In this document: piece by piece, positions 36,551 to 48,829 of the stretch
Layout: each line of letters opens with the position of its first letter
How positions within the stretch are numbered: the first letter of the stretch is position 1
NCBI GenBank assembly: GCA_039720395.1
Contig: CM077833.1
Coordinates: forward strand, 27,798,271 to 27,862,270
DNA from: Liquidambar formosana
Taxonomy: Eukaryota > Streptophyta > Magnoliopsida > Saxifragales > Altingiaceae
Direction of reading: 5' to 3'
Length of the DNA stretch: 64,000 nt
Notes under the pieces: model-generated
What the model was told of the DNA's origin: nothing
What the model saw: only the letters and a program-made list of their open reading frames with translations
Database searches by the model: none
Program-made: the position numbers and the translations under genes

Positions 36551-39241
36551 TATTATTCAAAGGCTCATAAATTCGTACAGAAGCGTGCTAGCTGTGTCCT
36601 AGTTATATAGTTAACTCTTGGCACTTAAAGTGCTAATTATTTTTCTTGTAATTCATCGTTATTGATTTTCTTTGAATAAACACTGCATGCATATGGGATG
36701 CCATGCCAGCAGTGGGGAAAATGAAACTCCTTCTTTCATTGTTTGTACTCCGTCTTATTTAAATAATGACAAATTCAATATTAGATGGTATGGTATATAG
36801 TGTATACGTGTGATCGACTAGCCCAGATTCATTTTATGAGGACAGTCATGAGAATTTTTTTTTTTTTTGGGTAGAAATCATGAGAAACATTTTTGTGGTT
36901 TCTAGGGAACTGTTTACGTGAATTTGCAACAAATGTACTACGGAGTATAAAAGATATTGGTATATTGATAAAAACAAGTCCCATATGTTACCCTTTTCAA
37001 GTGGAAGAAGGCTGGAGGAGCGGCCCAAAATAAATTTTTGTTTAGGGCTAAAATTTTAAATGAGGTTTTTTGAATGGAACTATATGCATGAGGCTAAGAT
37101 TTTAAATAAGGTATTTTGTACAAGGGTTCTTTAATAAGTGGGTTGGAACCTTAAAAGGTTGGGCTTAAAGTGACCTCCTAAATTACTATCCTATAGAACC
37201 GACTTGAGAGAAGGAAATTGTTTTAATATTACTTTTCTTACTTCTTCAACCAAAAAAACAAAAGAAAGAAAAGAAAATAAGAGAAGAAAAATATATAAAA
37301 ACGTTTTACGTACTTAAAATATGGCTAGAATTGGGTTGAAAAGTCCCTTTTTTTTCTTTTTTTTTTAATATTAAAAAGTTAGGGACTCTACCAATGAGAA
37401 TGTAACTCTCTTCTGTAATTTTTATTTATTTATTTATAAGTTTTGTCCAATGCGGAGAAACATGTGCCAAATTAAAATGTTGAGTAGAATGGTGCTGCTT
37501 TAGAAGGGGTAAAAGAAAAAAAACTCAAAAGAGGAACTAGGTGGAAGGGTGTAACGGTAGACTGCTTTGTAAAGCATGTGGCATTAGTGTCATTTGAGAA
37601 CCTGAGGGCAGAGTATGTGTAATTCTTGGAAAATACAGGAGTGGTTGTGTAATTTAACCTTTATTTTATAAACTCCGTGGATGGATTGGACGGACGGATG
37701 CATTATAACGTGTCATAGAGCCATAGATAGATAGCGCTCAAAGGTTTTGGGAAAACCCTCGAAATCAAAGTCTAACCTAACTGGCATCAAAGTAGTGAGA
37801 AAAAACCCTAAAATAATCGGTTTTGTCAGGGCGGCGTCCAGCATATCGAAAGAGGAGGAGGAGGATCGGAGGAGTTCTATATCAGAGTGTAATCGTATAC
37901 GTACGTGATCAATGGCAGATGAAAAAAAAAAGAGGTAATCACCGTATGATCCAATCATGTCAAGTAGTCTCCTCCGTGCTATTCTATGTTGAGAAGCATA
38001 CGATTTGTTTAAAATACCTTATAAAATATTACGATTGATGAAATTTCCGAATGAAAACCCTAAAATCCATTGGGGAGCCCTTGAATTCACAGGGGAATAT
38101 ATAGAAGGAGAAAGTCTCTCTAAAATACTACAAATCGAATTAATAAAATTTAATTAATGCCCTATTAGCAATTTAAGAGCCTAATTGTAGTTTACGGGCT
38201 TCATAAAACTCTAAAAACAATTAGAAAACTTCTAATTAACCCTCAAGTGGTCCCTAAATCGACGATTAAAGATAGGTAATTATATAATTAAGAAGTAATG
38301 GATGAATTGCAGGTATGGCCGGTGAGCAGTCCAAATGGGTTGACTGTTAGGAATCAAGTTTTCCAGATTACAAAAATAAAAAATGTTACAGATGATGAAA
38401 CTGTCAGAATTGGTAGCTCGTGTTTTGAAATCATACTTGATATTGACACAACTGCTAATAGCAACATTAAGACTAATCAAGTTAATGAACTCTCCACATA
38501 TTTTTGTTGTTTATTTTTTTGGCTCTTAGTTCAATCATGACCAATAACTAATTCTTATGCCTCACACGAAACATCACATCGTCCATTGCACATTGCCAAT
38601 AACTTTTTCCGGCAAATATTAGGCAAAGATATCATTTTTACAGGTGACAACATCTTGGTTAACCTCATTCTATGAACTAGGGTTGGTGATGATTAAAAAA
38701 AAAAATGGTTGAACTCATTGTTAAATAATTACTTTTATAACTAACCATTAAACACACACACACGTGTGTGTATATATAAAGAAATTTCTGCAAAAAGGAG
38801 AATGGAATTAGAAAATTTATTCAAACGAACAAATTTGTAGACATTCCAAAAGATACAAGTGCATATATCGGCAATTGTCTTATCCCACATGGGATTTATT
38901 CAAACAAAAGAGAAAGATTTCAATTCCACCGTAGTACACCACATTCAAGCTAATAAAACACAGCTGAAAGGCTTGGTTAAGCATTTGCCTTTTGAATACA
39001 CAAAAAATTATATCTAGTGAAAGGAAAAACAAAAAGGAGGAGAGAAAAATGACCCATCAAATTTATTTTAACTTCGCAAAACAAATGTCGACCAAGCCTT
39101 TCCAAGATATTTATTGGCTCATAGTTTCACTTAAGTATGCTCCATTGGCCATAGTACTACGGTAGTAGTGAGTTTTTTCTCCTAACTCGAACTAACTGAA
39201 ATATTTTTACGACTCTAAAATGAGAACTACTTAATCCTAGA
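36551..39241. other. Spacer between convergent PLP copies B and C
   Basis: An AATAAA signal at 36,675-36,680 probably ends B transcripts. Between about 38,200 and 39,240 the sequence is the 3' flank of copy C and matches the 3' flank of copy D (44,400-46,480) in blocks, for example GTTGACTGTTAGGAAT at 38,339 and 44,459. The remainder is AT-rich with purine/pyrimidine runs. No other gene is seen. Confidence 0.5.
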
Positions 39242-41387
39242 TTAATATCGTATGGACTTCAACGCATGTACATATGGTGATCTAGCATCGCGTAGGTGCT
39301 TCTCTTGGGAGAGTAGGTTTGCGAACCTGCAAGATAAAAAAATATTTGATTATCTCCTTATCAAAAAAAAAAAAAATATATATATATATATTTGATTATC
39401 TAAATGTCTAAGAAACAATTAATTACAACCGTCAAGCCCAGGGGAAAATAATTTATACCTTACGAGAGCCTCTGCATTAGTCTCATGACTAGAAGGCTCA
39501 AAGATATCAGTTTGCAAATTCATCCTTGAAACTGGTTTCCTTAATAGTGCTTCACCAACTTTTACAAGATCATCCAAATTTTCCTTGGTAGCTATATCGA
39601 CTGACGACACTATCCCACTTAATGTGTCATCCTGCAATTTTTCACTCATAGATGTTAATATACATGGGTGTTTGCTTGACAAGAAAAACTATTTTCAAAG
39701 TGTATTCTTGATAGAAATTGATGAAGGTTAGGATAGAAGTTTGAACGAAAAACTAGAATTTTTTTATTTATACTCCTTTGTTAGAAAACATGAGCACAAA
39801 TGCAAACCTGAATTCGAAGGTAGCTTCTTTCGGAGTGAAGGGCTTGAAAAAGCACGGAAAGGTGGAAGTCGGCCATATCTGCACTTGCATGAGTAAACGC
39901 ATCTACCAATGGGGTGGAACCACCTTCGGTTAACCAACCCAAAACACCCCACTTAGGCTGCTGCATCCGCATCGTATTTCTTTTCGCTTTTTGGTGAGCC
40001 AGTTCCTAGGGATATGACTAGAAACCGGCCATAGTCCATTGGCTTTATAGGAAAGAAGTCAGGACATCCCCGGTTGATCTGCTTTGTCACTTCACCAATA
40101 GCAATTAAAGCCTGATATGATAAAATTTCATTAAGTGAATTTGAACAAATCAAAAGAGAAAAAGAAAAGGAACGAACTGAGATATTTAAGATAGTAAGAT
40201 AAACCATACTATATACTATATGTAAATACCGGATTATTTGCAGCAACGCCTCCATCAATAAGGTTGAATTGTCTTACTTTCCCTGTTGGGTCTTTGGTTT
40301 CGAAATAACAAGCAGGAAGATAAGTTGGTGCTGCTGAAGTTCCAATGCATATATCTGAGAGTAAGGCATCTAAGCTTGGGTTTTTCTTAACCTTAAACCA
40401 TGAAAAGAAAATATTATATGGAAGATATTAGAGCTCAGTTCTACCGATTACAATCACATAAATTTTCGAAGTTTGACAAAAAGGGGAGGAAAGTAAATTT
40501 TATAGAGATGAACCTCATAGCTAGAAAAGATTGTTGGCTGGAGATGCCTGATGTCAAAAGTTGGAATTACAACATTGGTCAATGTTTGGTGTAATCTCGT
40601 ATTCTTTAATTTTTCTTTCATCAAGGCTGTGGAGATACTTCCCATCATATTTGGGTCCTCTTAGGGCTCTTATTATCTTGGCAGCCATAAGCAAATCGAT
40701 AACTGTCATTTGAAAAATTAAGATAATATTAATAACATACTAACGAATTGTGAGGGAGGCCGGGTTAGGTAGAAGGTAGGAGTATGATAGATTAGGGATT
40801 CAAACTTTTCTCACTGTACCCAAAAATATGTAGCACCTTGTTAATATTTGTAAAGCGAAGTAGCGTAATGTGAATGACATCTTGCTCATGACATTAATTC
40901 ATCATCAAAATGATTTTTACCTGCTTTGAGGGAAGATTTTGGGGCAGTTCTCAAGATAGAAGGCATTGATATCTTTGGCAGCAAACATGGGGCGGTTGTT
41001 TTCATTTGGGGCAGTTAACATGGCAGTTACAAGACCACCCGTGCTTGTCCCGGCAATCACATCAAAATAGTCGGCGATTCTTGCAACCTCACCATCCAGC
41101 TTCTACATCATAGCCAAACCATTTAGAGTTAGTACGTTAAATATAATTTGCAGTACTGCCCTTGAAATGACAAATTTAGGTAATTTGTCGCTAAGCAGGC
41201 CAAGACAAAGTTGTGACAAAACTTATATTAGCGCCGCAATTTGTTGATATTGTACCTGAAGCTCAGCCTCTAGGAAGCTAAGGATAGTTCCAGGGATAAG
41301 CCCCCTTACTCCACCTCCGTCAATGCTAAGAACAGTGATGAAGTTTCCATAAGTTGGGGGTTGTCGGGGTGATATTGCTCCTTCCAT
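39242..41387 (-). pseudogene. Patatin-like phospholipase, seven exons, three frameshifts (PLP copy C)
   Basis: Exons are 41,256-41,387, 40,921-41,102, 40,514-40,702, 40,230-40,391, 39,808-40,111, 39,459-39,631 and 39,242-39,326. Splice sites are all GT-AG. Exon 3 is 189 nt against 187 in copies B and D because of two separate extra bases (near AGCCATAAG at about 40,686 and in CATCAAGG at about 40,622). Exon 5 is 304 against 303, with one extra base near 39,957 that creates a TAA. DGGGVRG, GTSTGG and [10 protein letters not shown] are all intact. The reading frame is lost from exon 3, soon after the Ser motif, so the catalytic Asp would not be translated. Its upstream TATA box is also degraded (TACAAATA). 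It is most likely a young pseudogene of copy D. Confidence 0.85.
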
Positions 41388-41406
41388 GATGAGGAGTTGA
41401 TGTGAA

Positions 41407-41448
<42 letters not shown>

Positions 41449-41535
41449 GGATACAGACAGAGATTTTGAAGTCTTGGAAGCTTTAGAGACTAATGAGGTC
41501 CTGCGAGTCTGTGACCTTGAGTTCTTGAAGTAGGG

Positions 41536-41543
41536 TATTTGTA
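41536..41543 (-). promoter_or_regulatory. Degenerate TATA box of PLP copy C
   Basis: On the minus strand the conserved CTATAAATACCC of copies B and D reads TTACAAATACCC, so the TATA core has a T-to-C change. Confidence 0.5.
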
Positions 41544-41661
41544 ATCTCCGTATTGTTTTATTATTTCTTTATTTGGAAAGTATAGACTCTTTATTCTTCT
41601 TGACTCGACTGTTTTCCTAGTATCAACAATATGTTAGTATATACGTACTTCAAATGGACAC

Positions 41662-41973
41662 TACTTGCCTCCACCCTAGGGTGGAGGAGTTTCTCCCCAC
41701 CTCTATTTATTTTTTACTACATGTTATAAATATTTTAGAAAAATATGAATTCAAAAACACAAACAAACGAATAAGCTAATATGGATACAAGAACACATAT
41801 TCATGTTAACACAAACATGTAACTTTCAAATATGAATTTGTGAAAATGTGTTCACAATTATATAAACACGTGAATGTATGCATACAATCAATTCTCCTTC
41901 TTTATTTGGACAAGTGGCGAAATAGGAGTGGTAGGGGGGAAAGAGATCCTCCACCCTTGGGTGGAGGTAAGTA
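41662..41973. mobile_element. Foldback/MITE with palindromic ends
   Basis: Inverted arms of about 40 bp begin TACTTGCCTCCACCC on the left and the complement of TACTTACCTCCACCC on the right. Each arm contains its own palindrome (CTCCACCCTAGGGTGGAG on the left). The 312-bp element lies about 275 bp upstream of the copy C start codon. A target duplication was not resolved. Confidence 0.65.
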
Positions 41974-43341
41974 TTTTCCGAAGATGTGTATGAATTAGAT
42001 GGAGATTGTTTCAGTTGGACCGTATAATACCGCGTATTTGATTGTCAAATGGCTAGGAAAAAATTATTGAGTTTGCATTAATTCCAACAATGGCCTCTTT
42101 TCTATTTTAGGAAAATATATATTCCCATGTATATATGCAGCCTATATATACGTGAGAATTGTAGGTGAGAGACTCCGAAAGAACTGTAGGTTTGAATAAT
42201 TAGGTAGTGAAGCAATAAAGGCCAATATATATGGAACTATTTAGCCCATAACTGATGGAGACTGTGAATGGGCTACTTTATCCTCCCTTTTCTTTTATCT
42301 TTCTTTATATTTTTATTTGAGGTCTAAATAATTAATTAAATGAAGCAAAATGGCCAATGTGGAACTAATTAGGCCACAGCTGATGGAATCTGTGAATCAG
42401 TGAATGAGATCCTTTCTTGTAGTACTACTTTTATTATATTATTTATTAATTTAGTTTTATAATTAATGAGAGGTTAAAAACCATCTTGTGATGGCATGGG
42501 GATAAGGGGTGCGGGTATGTTAGGCTACTAGGCAAAAGGATACTCCTACCTGTTCAATAAAAGTGAAAAAAAAAAGAAAAAAAAATGTAAAAAAGAGAGG
42601 GACTTGAAGGCCTAGCTTAGGTGATCCTTATCAATCAAATAACCTCTTCAGTCTTCTCCCAATTTTTTTTTTCACCCTTTTTTCTTTGTTTTTGTTTTTA
42701 AAGCTTCACGTGGTATAGTGATGCTTGATCTAAGAATTCATAGAAAATCTAATGAATGTTTCTCTCTGACTTTTGTTCACAAATGGCAGCGCCTTCAATA
42801 ACAAGGAATTAATTGTGAGGATGCTGATCGAAAAAGGGAAAAAGAAAAGGGGAATGGTGAGGGCATTAAAAGGTCAATTTGGGCAACGTCCACTTGTGAA
42901 CGCAGCTCTGTGATATGTGTGTTTAGTAAGAAATGAGAATTCAACAAATCTGCAACATTCGATTATGCCTGCAAATAACTTCAATGTAATGGAAAAAAAA
43001 AAGGCCAAATTTTTATATGGTACAGAGGAAATGTGCATAAAATTATTACTTCATGTTTACAATCCACCCCACCGGCCCCTAATTATATGAAGCTTTGTGT
43101 GTTTAATTTTGTTAGATCAATTATTAACCCATTGGTTTTTTGCAAGAGCGGGCTAACCATTAATTTTTTTTGCAAACTGATTAACTGTTAAGAAAATATG
43201 AAACATCACTTCAATCACACGTAAACATTGTATTAAAAATGGAAAAAGGAAAAGAACAAGTAAGCAAGATTAAATATATGATTAATCTAATCAGATGATA
43301 AGGATTAACACAGAAGTGCTTTTATTATGGACCAGGACCGA

Positions 43342-43469
43342 ATGTCTCTCCCATCGTCTTCTTACACCAGAGGCCGCGTGAAGAATTCAATTTAGATATT
43401 ACCAAATGAATCTCACATCATCTTCTTACACCAGAGGCCGCCTGGAGAATTCAATTTAGTTATTACCAC
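43342..43469 (+). repeat. Two-copy tandem repeat, period 64 bp
   Basis: The two copies share CTTCTTACACCAGAGGCCGC and AATTCAATTTAG and differ at a few bases. Confidence 0.8.
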
Positions 43470-45052
43470 ATGAAACATCTCCTTAATTTCTACATGAAAT
43501 ATTGTAATAGAAGTCAACAATATGACCGAGCGATTTCAATCGCTGATTTTTAATATACTTATTTATATTGTGTCCATGAAATAAATACATATATATCGAA
43601 TAGTTAGGATCAAAACATTAGGCTAGAAGGCTCGTGGTAAAGTTACGGATTATGATAGGTGATTGGTCATAACTATAAACAAATACTGCATGGAATGCCT
43701 AGTGTGGGCAATGTGACTCATTCTTTCATAATTTAACTAGATTTTGCATGCAAGTTATCATGTTATATACATCTGGTTAGTTCAGTTTTATGTCATCAAC
43801 ATGAAACATTTTTGTGGTCTCCAGAAAAAGGTTTATTTACAAGAGTATATAAATATAGTGCACTATAGAAATTAAAAACTGAGTCTTAATTAGTTGCACG
43901 TTAGTAGCCTGAGGAAGCATAAGGAAAGTATTCTTACTTTTTTTTCTTTTTTTTTTTTTTTTTCCATAGAAAATGGTTTTTATGCCAAAACATAGCTAGA
44001 ATTGTGTTGAAAAACTACTATTATTTTTTCAAGGATTGACTCTCCCAAGGATATATAATTGTAACTCTCTGCTATAGAAGGAATCCTAGAAGTTTTTATT
44101 CAAAAATATACATGGGATAAGGGCAATCATGTAGTCAGGGAAATCTCAGTTAGAGAGTTTTTTTTTTTTTTTTGGTCAATAAATGAAAATTTTATCAAGT
44201 TAGGCAAGTCTCAAGAACTCAAGATCGACTTTGATACCAATTAACATAGGGAGAAGCATGCATGTTGAGATAAAAGATTGAAAGCGAAGCCTTCAACTCA
44301 AAAGAAATGAGTTTTCTAATAACATGCATTGTCCCAGAATTCACAAATAAGTCTTGTAATAACAATGCCTGAAAGTTTAACCTCAAGTGGTCCCTAAAGA
44401 GAGAAAGTTAGGAGGCAAATTTGGCATGAAGTTTAGGTATGGTGAGCGGTCTAAGTAAGTTGACTGTTAGGAATTAAGGTGTTCCAAAATACCAAAAAGG
44501 CAAAAAAAAAAAAAAAATTCTTACTTTTCCAAAGATTGGAACTGTTTAATTGGTAGCTCTGGTTTTTGAATCAAATTTGATAGTGACACAGCTGCTTATG
44601 AGAACAAAAACATGAAATATGCTTTCTGCTCATTATCTTTATTGATTATTTGTTGGCTCTTTGTTCGTGACAAAAAATGCTTTTGTTAGACGCGAAACAT
44701 CATGCTGTTCATTGCACATTCGATATAACTTTTTTGGCAAATATTAGTTAGGTTAATACAACTTTTTAAAAGTTGAGTCTGTAATGTGATCATCTGGTGT
44801 GATGACATATATATAGCATCAATATTGCTCTTTTGGAGGTAAGTAACCTTGAAAGATGACAGCATCTCAATTAACCTCATTTGATCATTCATAGCCAACC
44901 ATGAAATATGTATAATAATCTTGCTTGTCATTGTTTGGCAAATATTAGGCAAAGCTGCAAATTAAATAAAAGATATGGCCACCAGTAATATAACTCAAGG
45001 AAGTGATCGAGGGGACAAGTCAATTGTAGAAATTTGACATGCACCAGTTGGC

Positions 45053-45114
45053 AATTGTACCCAACCCCCACTGAAAACTGTTAAATTGTACCCAACCCCC
45101 ACTGAAAACTATCA
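45053..45114 (+). repeat. Two-copy tandem repeat, period 31 bp
   Basis: ATTGTACCCAACCCCCACTG is repeated 31 bp apart with an identical continuation. Confidence 0.8.
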
Positions 45115-45560
45115 CTACTTTCATACTCGTTTTATTTAATTTCCCTTGTTGAGGGATATATAGTGCACGTTGCTTTTGAAAAACATAATTAATGCAGATT
45201 ATCTGTTAAATTTATTGGAATTTCCACATCACATGAGGACTGTAGGGAGGCCATAAATTTGGTTGCAGCCCAATTTTAAAATTGGACAACTCGTACTGGT
45301 TAATTTAATTTTATGGTCATTATAGTACTTTAATTTTTTATATATATTTTTTTTTGGACTGGGATGGTGATATTACTTGGCTATTGACCAGTGCAGAGGA
45401 ACCTTCTGACCCACGGCCATGAGTTGAATGGTTGTGTTGTATTACTCCGTTCATGCTTTAAATTTGCTTGTGTACGTGGAACTTTCTTAATTGGCATCAA
45501 ATTTTTTGGAGGGTAAAAATTGTAAACCTTTAGATAAAGCATTCCTTGGATATGATATTC

Positions 45561-46123
45561 CAGGGGTGCAAAATGGTTTGGGTAGACCTGAGGACCGGAC
45601 TGTTCCGTGCAATTCGGTTCGGTCCGGTCCGGGGCCAAATCAAATTCGGTCTAGGTTCCGGTCCAAAATCTTAAGTCCCGAATTACTTCGGTCCGGGCCA
45701 CGGTTTAGGGTGTTTAGTCCCGAACTTGGACCGAATTCCCGAATTCCAAAAAATATATATATGATTAGATATATAATTATATGTTAATATTAATGTATTA
45801 TACTCAATAAATAAGTATTATTCAATGAATAATAATTCTTATTCAATAAATTTCTTACCTTTTACCAAAAACAAAACTAAAACAAAAAAGAAAAAAAAAA
45901 ACCAAAAACAAAAACAAAAACAAAAAAACAAAGCAAAAAAAAAAAAAAAAAACAAACAAACCAAGAACCGGACCGGCCCGGACCGAATTTTTCGGTCCGG
46001 TCCCGGTCCCGGTCCAAGCCTAAATCAGTCCGGTTCCGGGACAAATTTTGAAGTCCCAAATTAGTTCTGTCCGGTCCAGAAACACCTCTGGCCTGGACCG
46101 GCCCGGACCGATTTGCACCCCTA
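45561..46123. mobile_element. Non-autonomous hAT-like element, 563 bp
   Basis: Termini are CAGGGGTGCAAAATGG and, on the opposite strand, TAGGGGTGCAAATCGG, the C/T first-base asymmetry seen in Ac-like hAT elements. It is flanked by TGATATTC (45,553-45,560) and GGATATTC (46,124-46,131), 7 of 8 identical. Subterminal regions are packed with GGACCG/CGGTCC motifs, and the centre is A-rich. No transposase frame is present. Confidence 0.8.
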
Positions 46124-46508
46124 GGATATTCCATGTGATACTTGCTTTTATCGAATCAGGATAATTAAAAATTTAATTTGTTTGTTACTGCAGATTCACA
46201 AACCAGCTTCATATACTTAGACACGTTTGAGTTTTTTTATTTTTATTTTTTGGTGCAGAAACAGAGACAGAATATGAATATTTATTGAGAAAATTACATC
46301 CCAAATAAATTTATTCAAACAAATGAATTTGTAGGTTACATTCGAAAAAAATAAAAAATGCATACATATCGACAATTATGTTACCCTGCATGGGATTTAT
46401 TCAAGAAGAATTGCCCCTAAGTGTGAATACTTTACACGCTACCTCAAACTAATAACCAATTTTCCTTTTTACAACATTAAAAAAATGTTGCTTATTAACA
46501 AATTTGGA

Positions 46509-48425
46509 CTAATAACCAATTCTCCTTTTGGACTTTGCAGCACGTCCATGTGGTGATCGAGCATCACGAAGCTGCTTTTCTTGGGAGAGTAGTTTTGCGA
46601 ACCTGCAAGATCAAAAAAATTTGATTACTGATATGACTAAGCAAGCATTAGATCTTTAAGGGGAAGAAAAATCATTGTATACCTTATAAGGGCCTCTGCA
46701 TTAGTCTCATGATTAGAAGGCTCGAAGTTACCAGTCTGCAAAGTCATCCTCGAAACTGGTTTCTTTAACAATCCTTCACCAACTTTTACAAGATCTTCTA
46801 AATTTTCCTTTGTGGCTATATCGACCGAAGATACCATTTCACTCAGTGTGTTATCCTGCATTTTTTCCCCGCACTCAATAAGTGTCAATACGAATGTTTG
46901 GTTGACAAAAAAATATATAAGAAAAATGATTTAATTTTTTTTTTCCTCAATAAAAGAATGGAAGAAACTAAATTGAACAAAATCCTGAAATTTTTATTTT
47001 AAACTCTTTAATGAAAACATGAGCATGAATGCATACCTGAATTCGGAGGTAGCTTTTTTCAGAGTGAAGGGCTTGAAAAACCACGGAAAGATGGAAGTCG
47101 ACCATATCTGCACTTGCATGAGTAAACGCATCTATCAAAGGGGTGGAACCACCAGTGGTTAACCAGCCCAAAACACCCCACTTAGCTGCTTCATCCGCAT
47201 CGTGTTTCTTTTCAGTTTTGGGTGACCCAGTTCCTAATGATATGACTAGAAACCGGCCATAGTCCATCGGCTTTATAGGAAAAAAATCAGTACTTCCCTG
47301 GTTGATCTCCTTTGTCACTTCGCCAATAGCAATCAAAGCCTGATATTGCAAAAATAATTAATTGAAATTGCAAAAATAAAAAGGGATGTAAAAATGAAAA
47401 TGAAAAGGAAAAGGAAAGAACTGGGAAATCTAAGGTGAAACATCATATGTGATAAATACCGGATTGTTTGCAGCGACCCCACCATCAATAAGGTTGAATT
47501 CTCTCACTTTCCCTGTGGGGTCTTTGGTTTCGAAATAATGGGCAGGGAGATATGTTGGTGCGGCTGAGGTTCCGATGCATATATCTGAGAGTAGGGCATC
47601 TAGGCTCGGGTTGTTCTTAACCTAAACCATGAAAAGCAATTGGTAACTGAATGGCGTCTGCAATGATTTTATTAAAAAAAATAAAAATAGGGAAAAGGTC
47701 AGAAAGGAAATTTTAAAGGGATGAAAAAATATATATAAACCTCATAGCTGGAAAAGATGTTTGGCTGGAGTTGCTTGATGTCGAAAGTTGGAATTACAAC
47801 ATTGGTCAACGTCTGGTGCAATCGCGTGTTCGCTAGTTTTTCTCTAACTATGTTGTGGAGATACTTCCCATCATATTTGGGTCCTGCTAAGGCTCTTGCT
47901 ATCTTTGTAGCATAAGCAAATTGATAACTGCTGTTTGAAAAATTAAGATCATGTTAATAACATGCTAACAAAATATATAGCACCTTGTTAATAAAATACA
48001 ATAGCGAAACATCTGGATCATGGCATTCATTATTATGATTTTGACCTGCTTTGAGGGAAGATTTTGGGGCAGTTCTCAAGATAGAAGGCATTGATATCTT
48101 TGGCAGCAAACAAGGGGCGGTTGTTTTCATTTGGGGTAGTTAGCATGGCAGTCACAAGACCACCCGTGCTTGTCCCTGCAATCACATCAAAATAGTCTGC
48201 AATTCTTGCATCCTCACCATCCAGATTCTACACGACGGAAAAAGCAGTTAGAATTAGGATGTGAAAGATAATTAGCACTGTCTGAAAAATGATATGGTAA
48301 TGTCATTAATCATTCTGCTTTATGTGCATGGTGTGCAAATGTGACTTGAAAAGAAGGGTACACAACTTGGACACTATATATGCGCTATGAAAAGGTTTGG
48401 AGACGACATATTTTGGCACTAAACA

Positions 48426-48470
<45 letters not shown>

Positions 48471-48617
48471 CTTTGTATCTCGCACCTGGAGTTGAGCCTC
48501 TAGGAAGCTAAGGATAGTTCCTGGGATAAGGCCTCTTATTCCACCTCCATCAATGCTGAGAACAGTGATTAAGTTTCCATAAGTTGGAGGCTGTAGGGGT
48601 GATATTGGTCCTTCCAT
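46509..48617 (-). CDS. Patatin-like phospholipase, intact, seven exons (PLP copy D)
   Basis: Exons are 48,486-48,617, 48,046-48,227, 47,741-47,927, 47,460-47,621, 47,037-47,339, 46,683-46,855 and 46,509-46,602. All introns are GT-AG, and the joined frame is 1,233 nt (410 residues) without a stop. Motifs are DGGGIRG (residues 23-29, oxyanion hole), GTSTGG with nucleophile Ser64, and IDGG with Asp213, which together give the Ser-Asp dyad of patatins. The length fits the plant PLP2/PLA-IIA type of soluble lipid acyl hydrolase, which releases fatty acids from membrane lipids and is often induced by stress or pathogens. No signal peptide is seen. A (GA)n tract precedes the ATG (CT-rich in the transcript) and a TATA box lies at 48,806-48,813. 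It is the only member of the array with an undamaged frame. Confidence 0.93.
48430..48470. repeat. (CA)n/(TA)n microsatellite in PLP-D intron 1
   Basis: About 16 CA units followed by TATATATA lie just 3' of the exon 1 donor on the minus strand. Confidence 0.9.
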
Positions 48618-48643
48618 GAGGGATTGTGGTGAAATTATAAATA

Positions 48644-48659
48644 TATATATATATATATG

Positions 48660-48703
<44 letters not shown>
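48644..48703 (-). repeat. (TA)n(GA)n tract in the PLP-D leader
   Basis: TA units then about 20 GA units lie 27-87 bp upstream of the ATG. In the transcript sense this is a CT-rich leader, as in copies B and C. Confidence 0.8.
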
Positions 48704-48708
<5 letters not shown>

Positions 48709-48805
48709 ATGCTCTAAAAGCCTTAGAGAGAGATGAAGTTCTGTGAGTCTGATGATGAGTTCTTTCTTTTGATCAGTGCATTGAGTTCCTTCTGATAAAG
48801 TCGGG

Positions 48806-48814
48806 TATTTATAG
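48806..48814 (-). promoter_or_regulatory. TATA box of PLP copy D
   Basis: The minus strand reads CTATAAATACCC, the same string as upstream of copy B. It lies about 190 bp before the ATG. Confidence 0.65.
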
Positions 48815-48829
48815 ACTCTTTAATCTTCT

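Larger units (their letters stand above)
41388..45560. other. Spacer between PLP copies C and D
   Basis: This holds the C promoter (about 41,388-41,660), a foldback element (41,662-41,973), a block shared with regions upstream of copies D and E (for example TGTAGGTTTGAATAATTAGG at about 42,186), the tandem repeats listed separately, and from about 44,400 the 3' flank of copy D. I see no additional gene. Confidence 0.5.
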
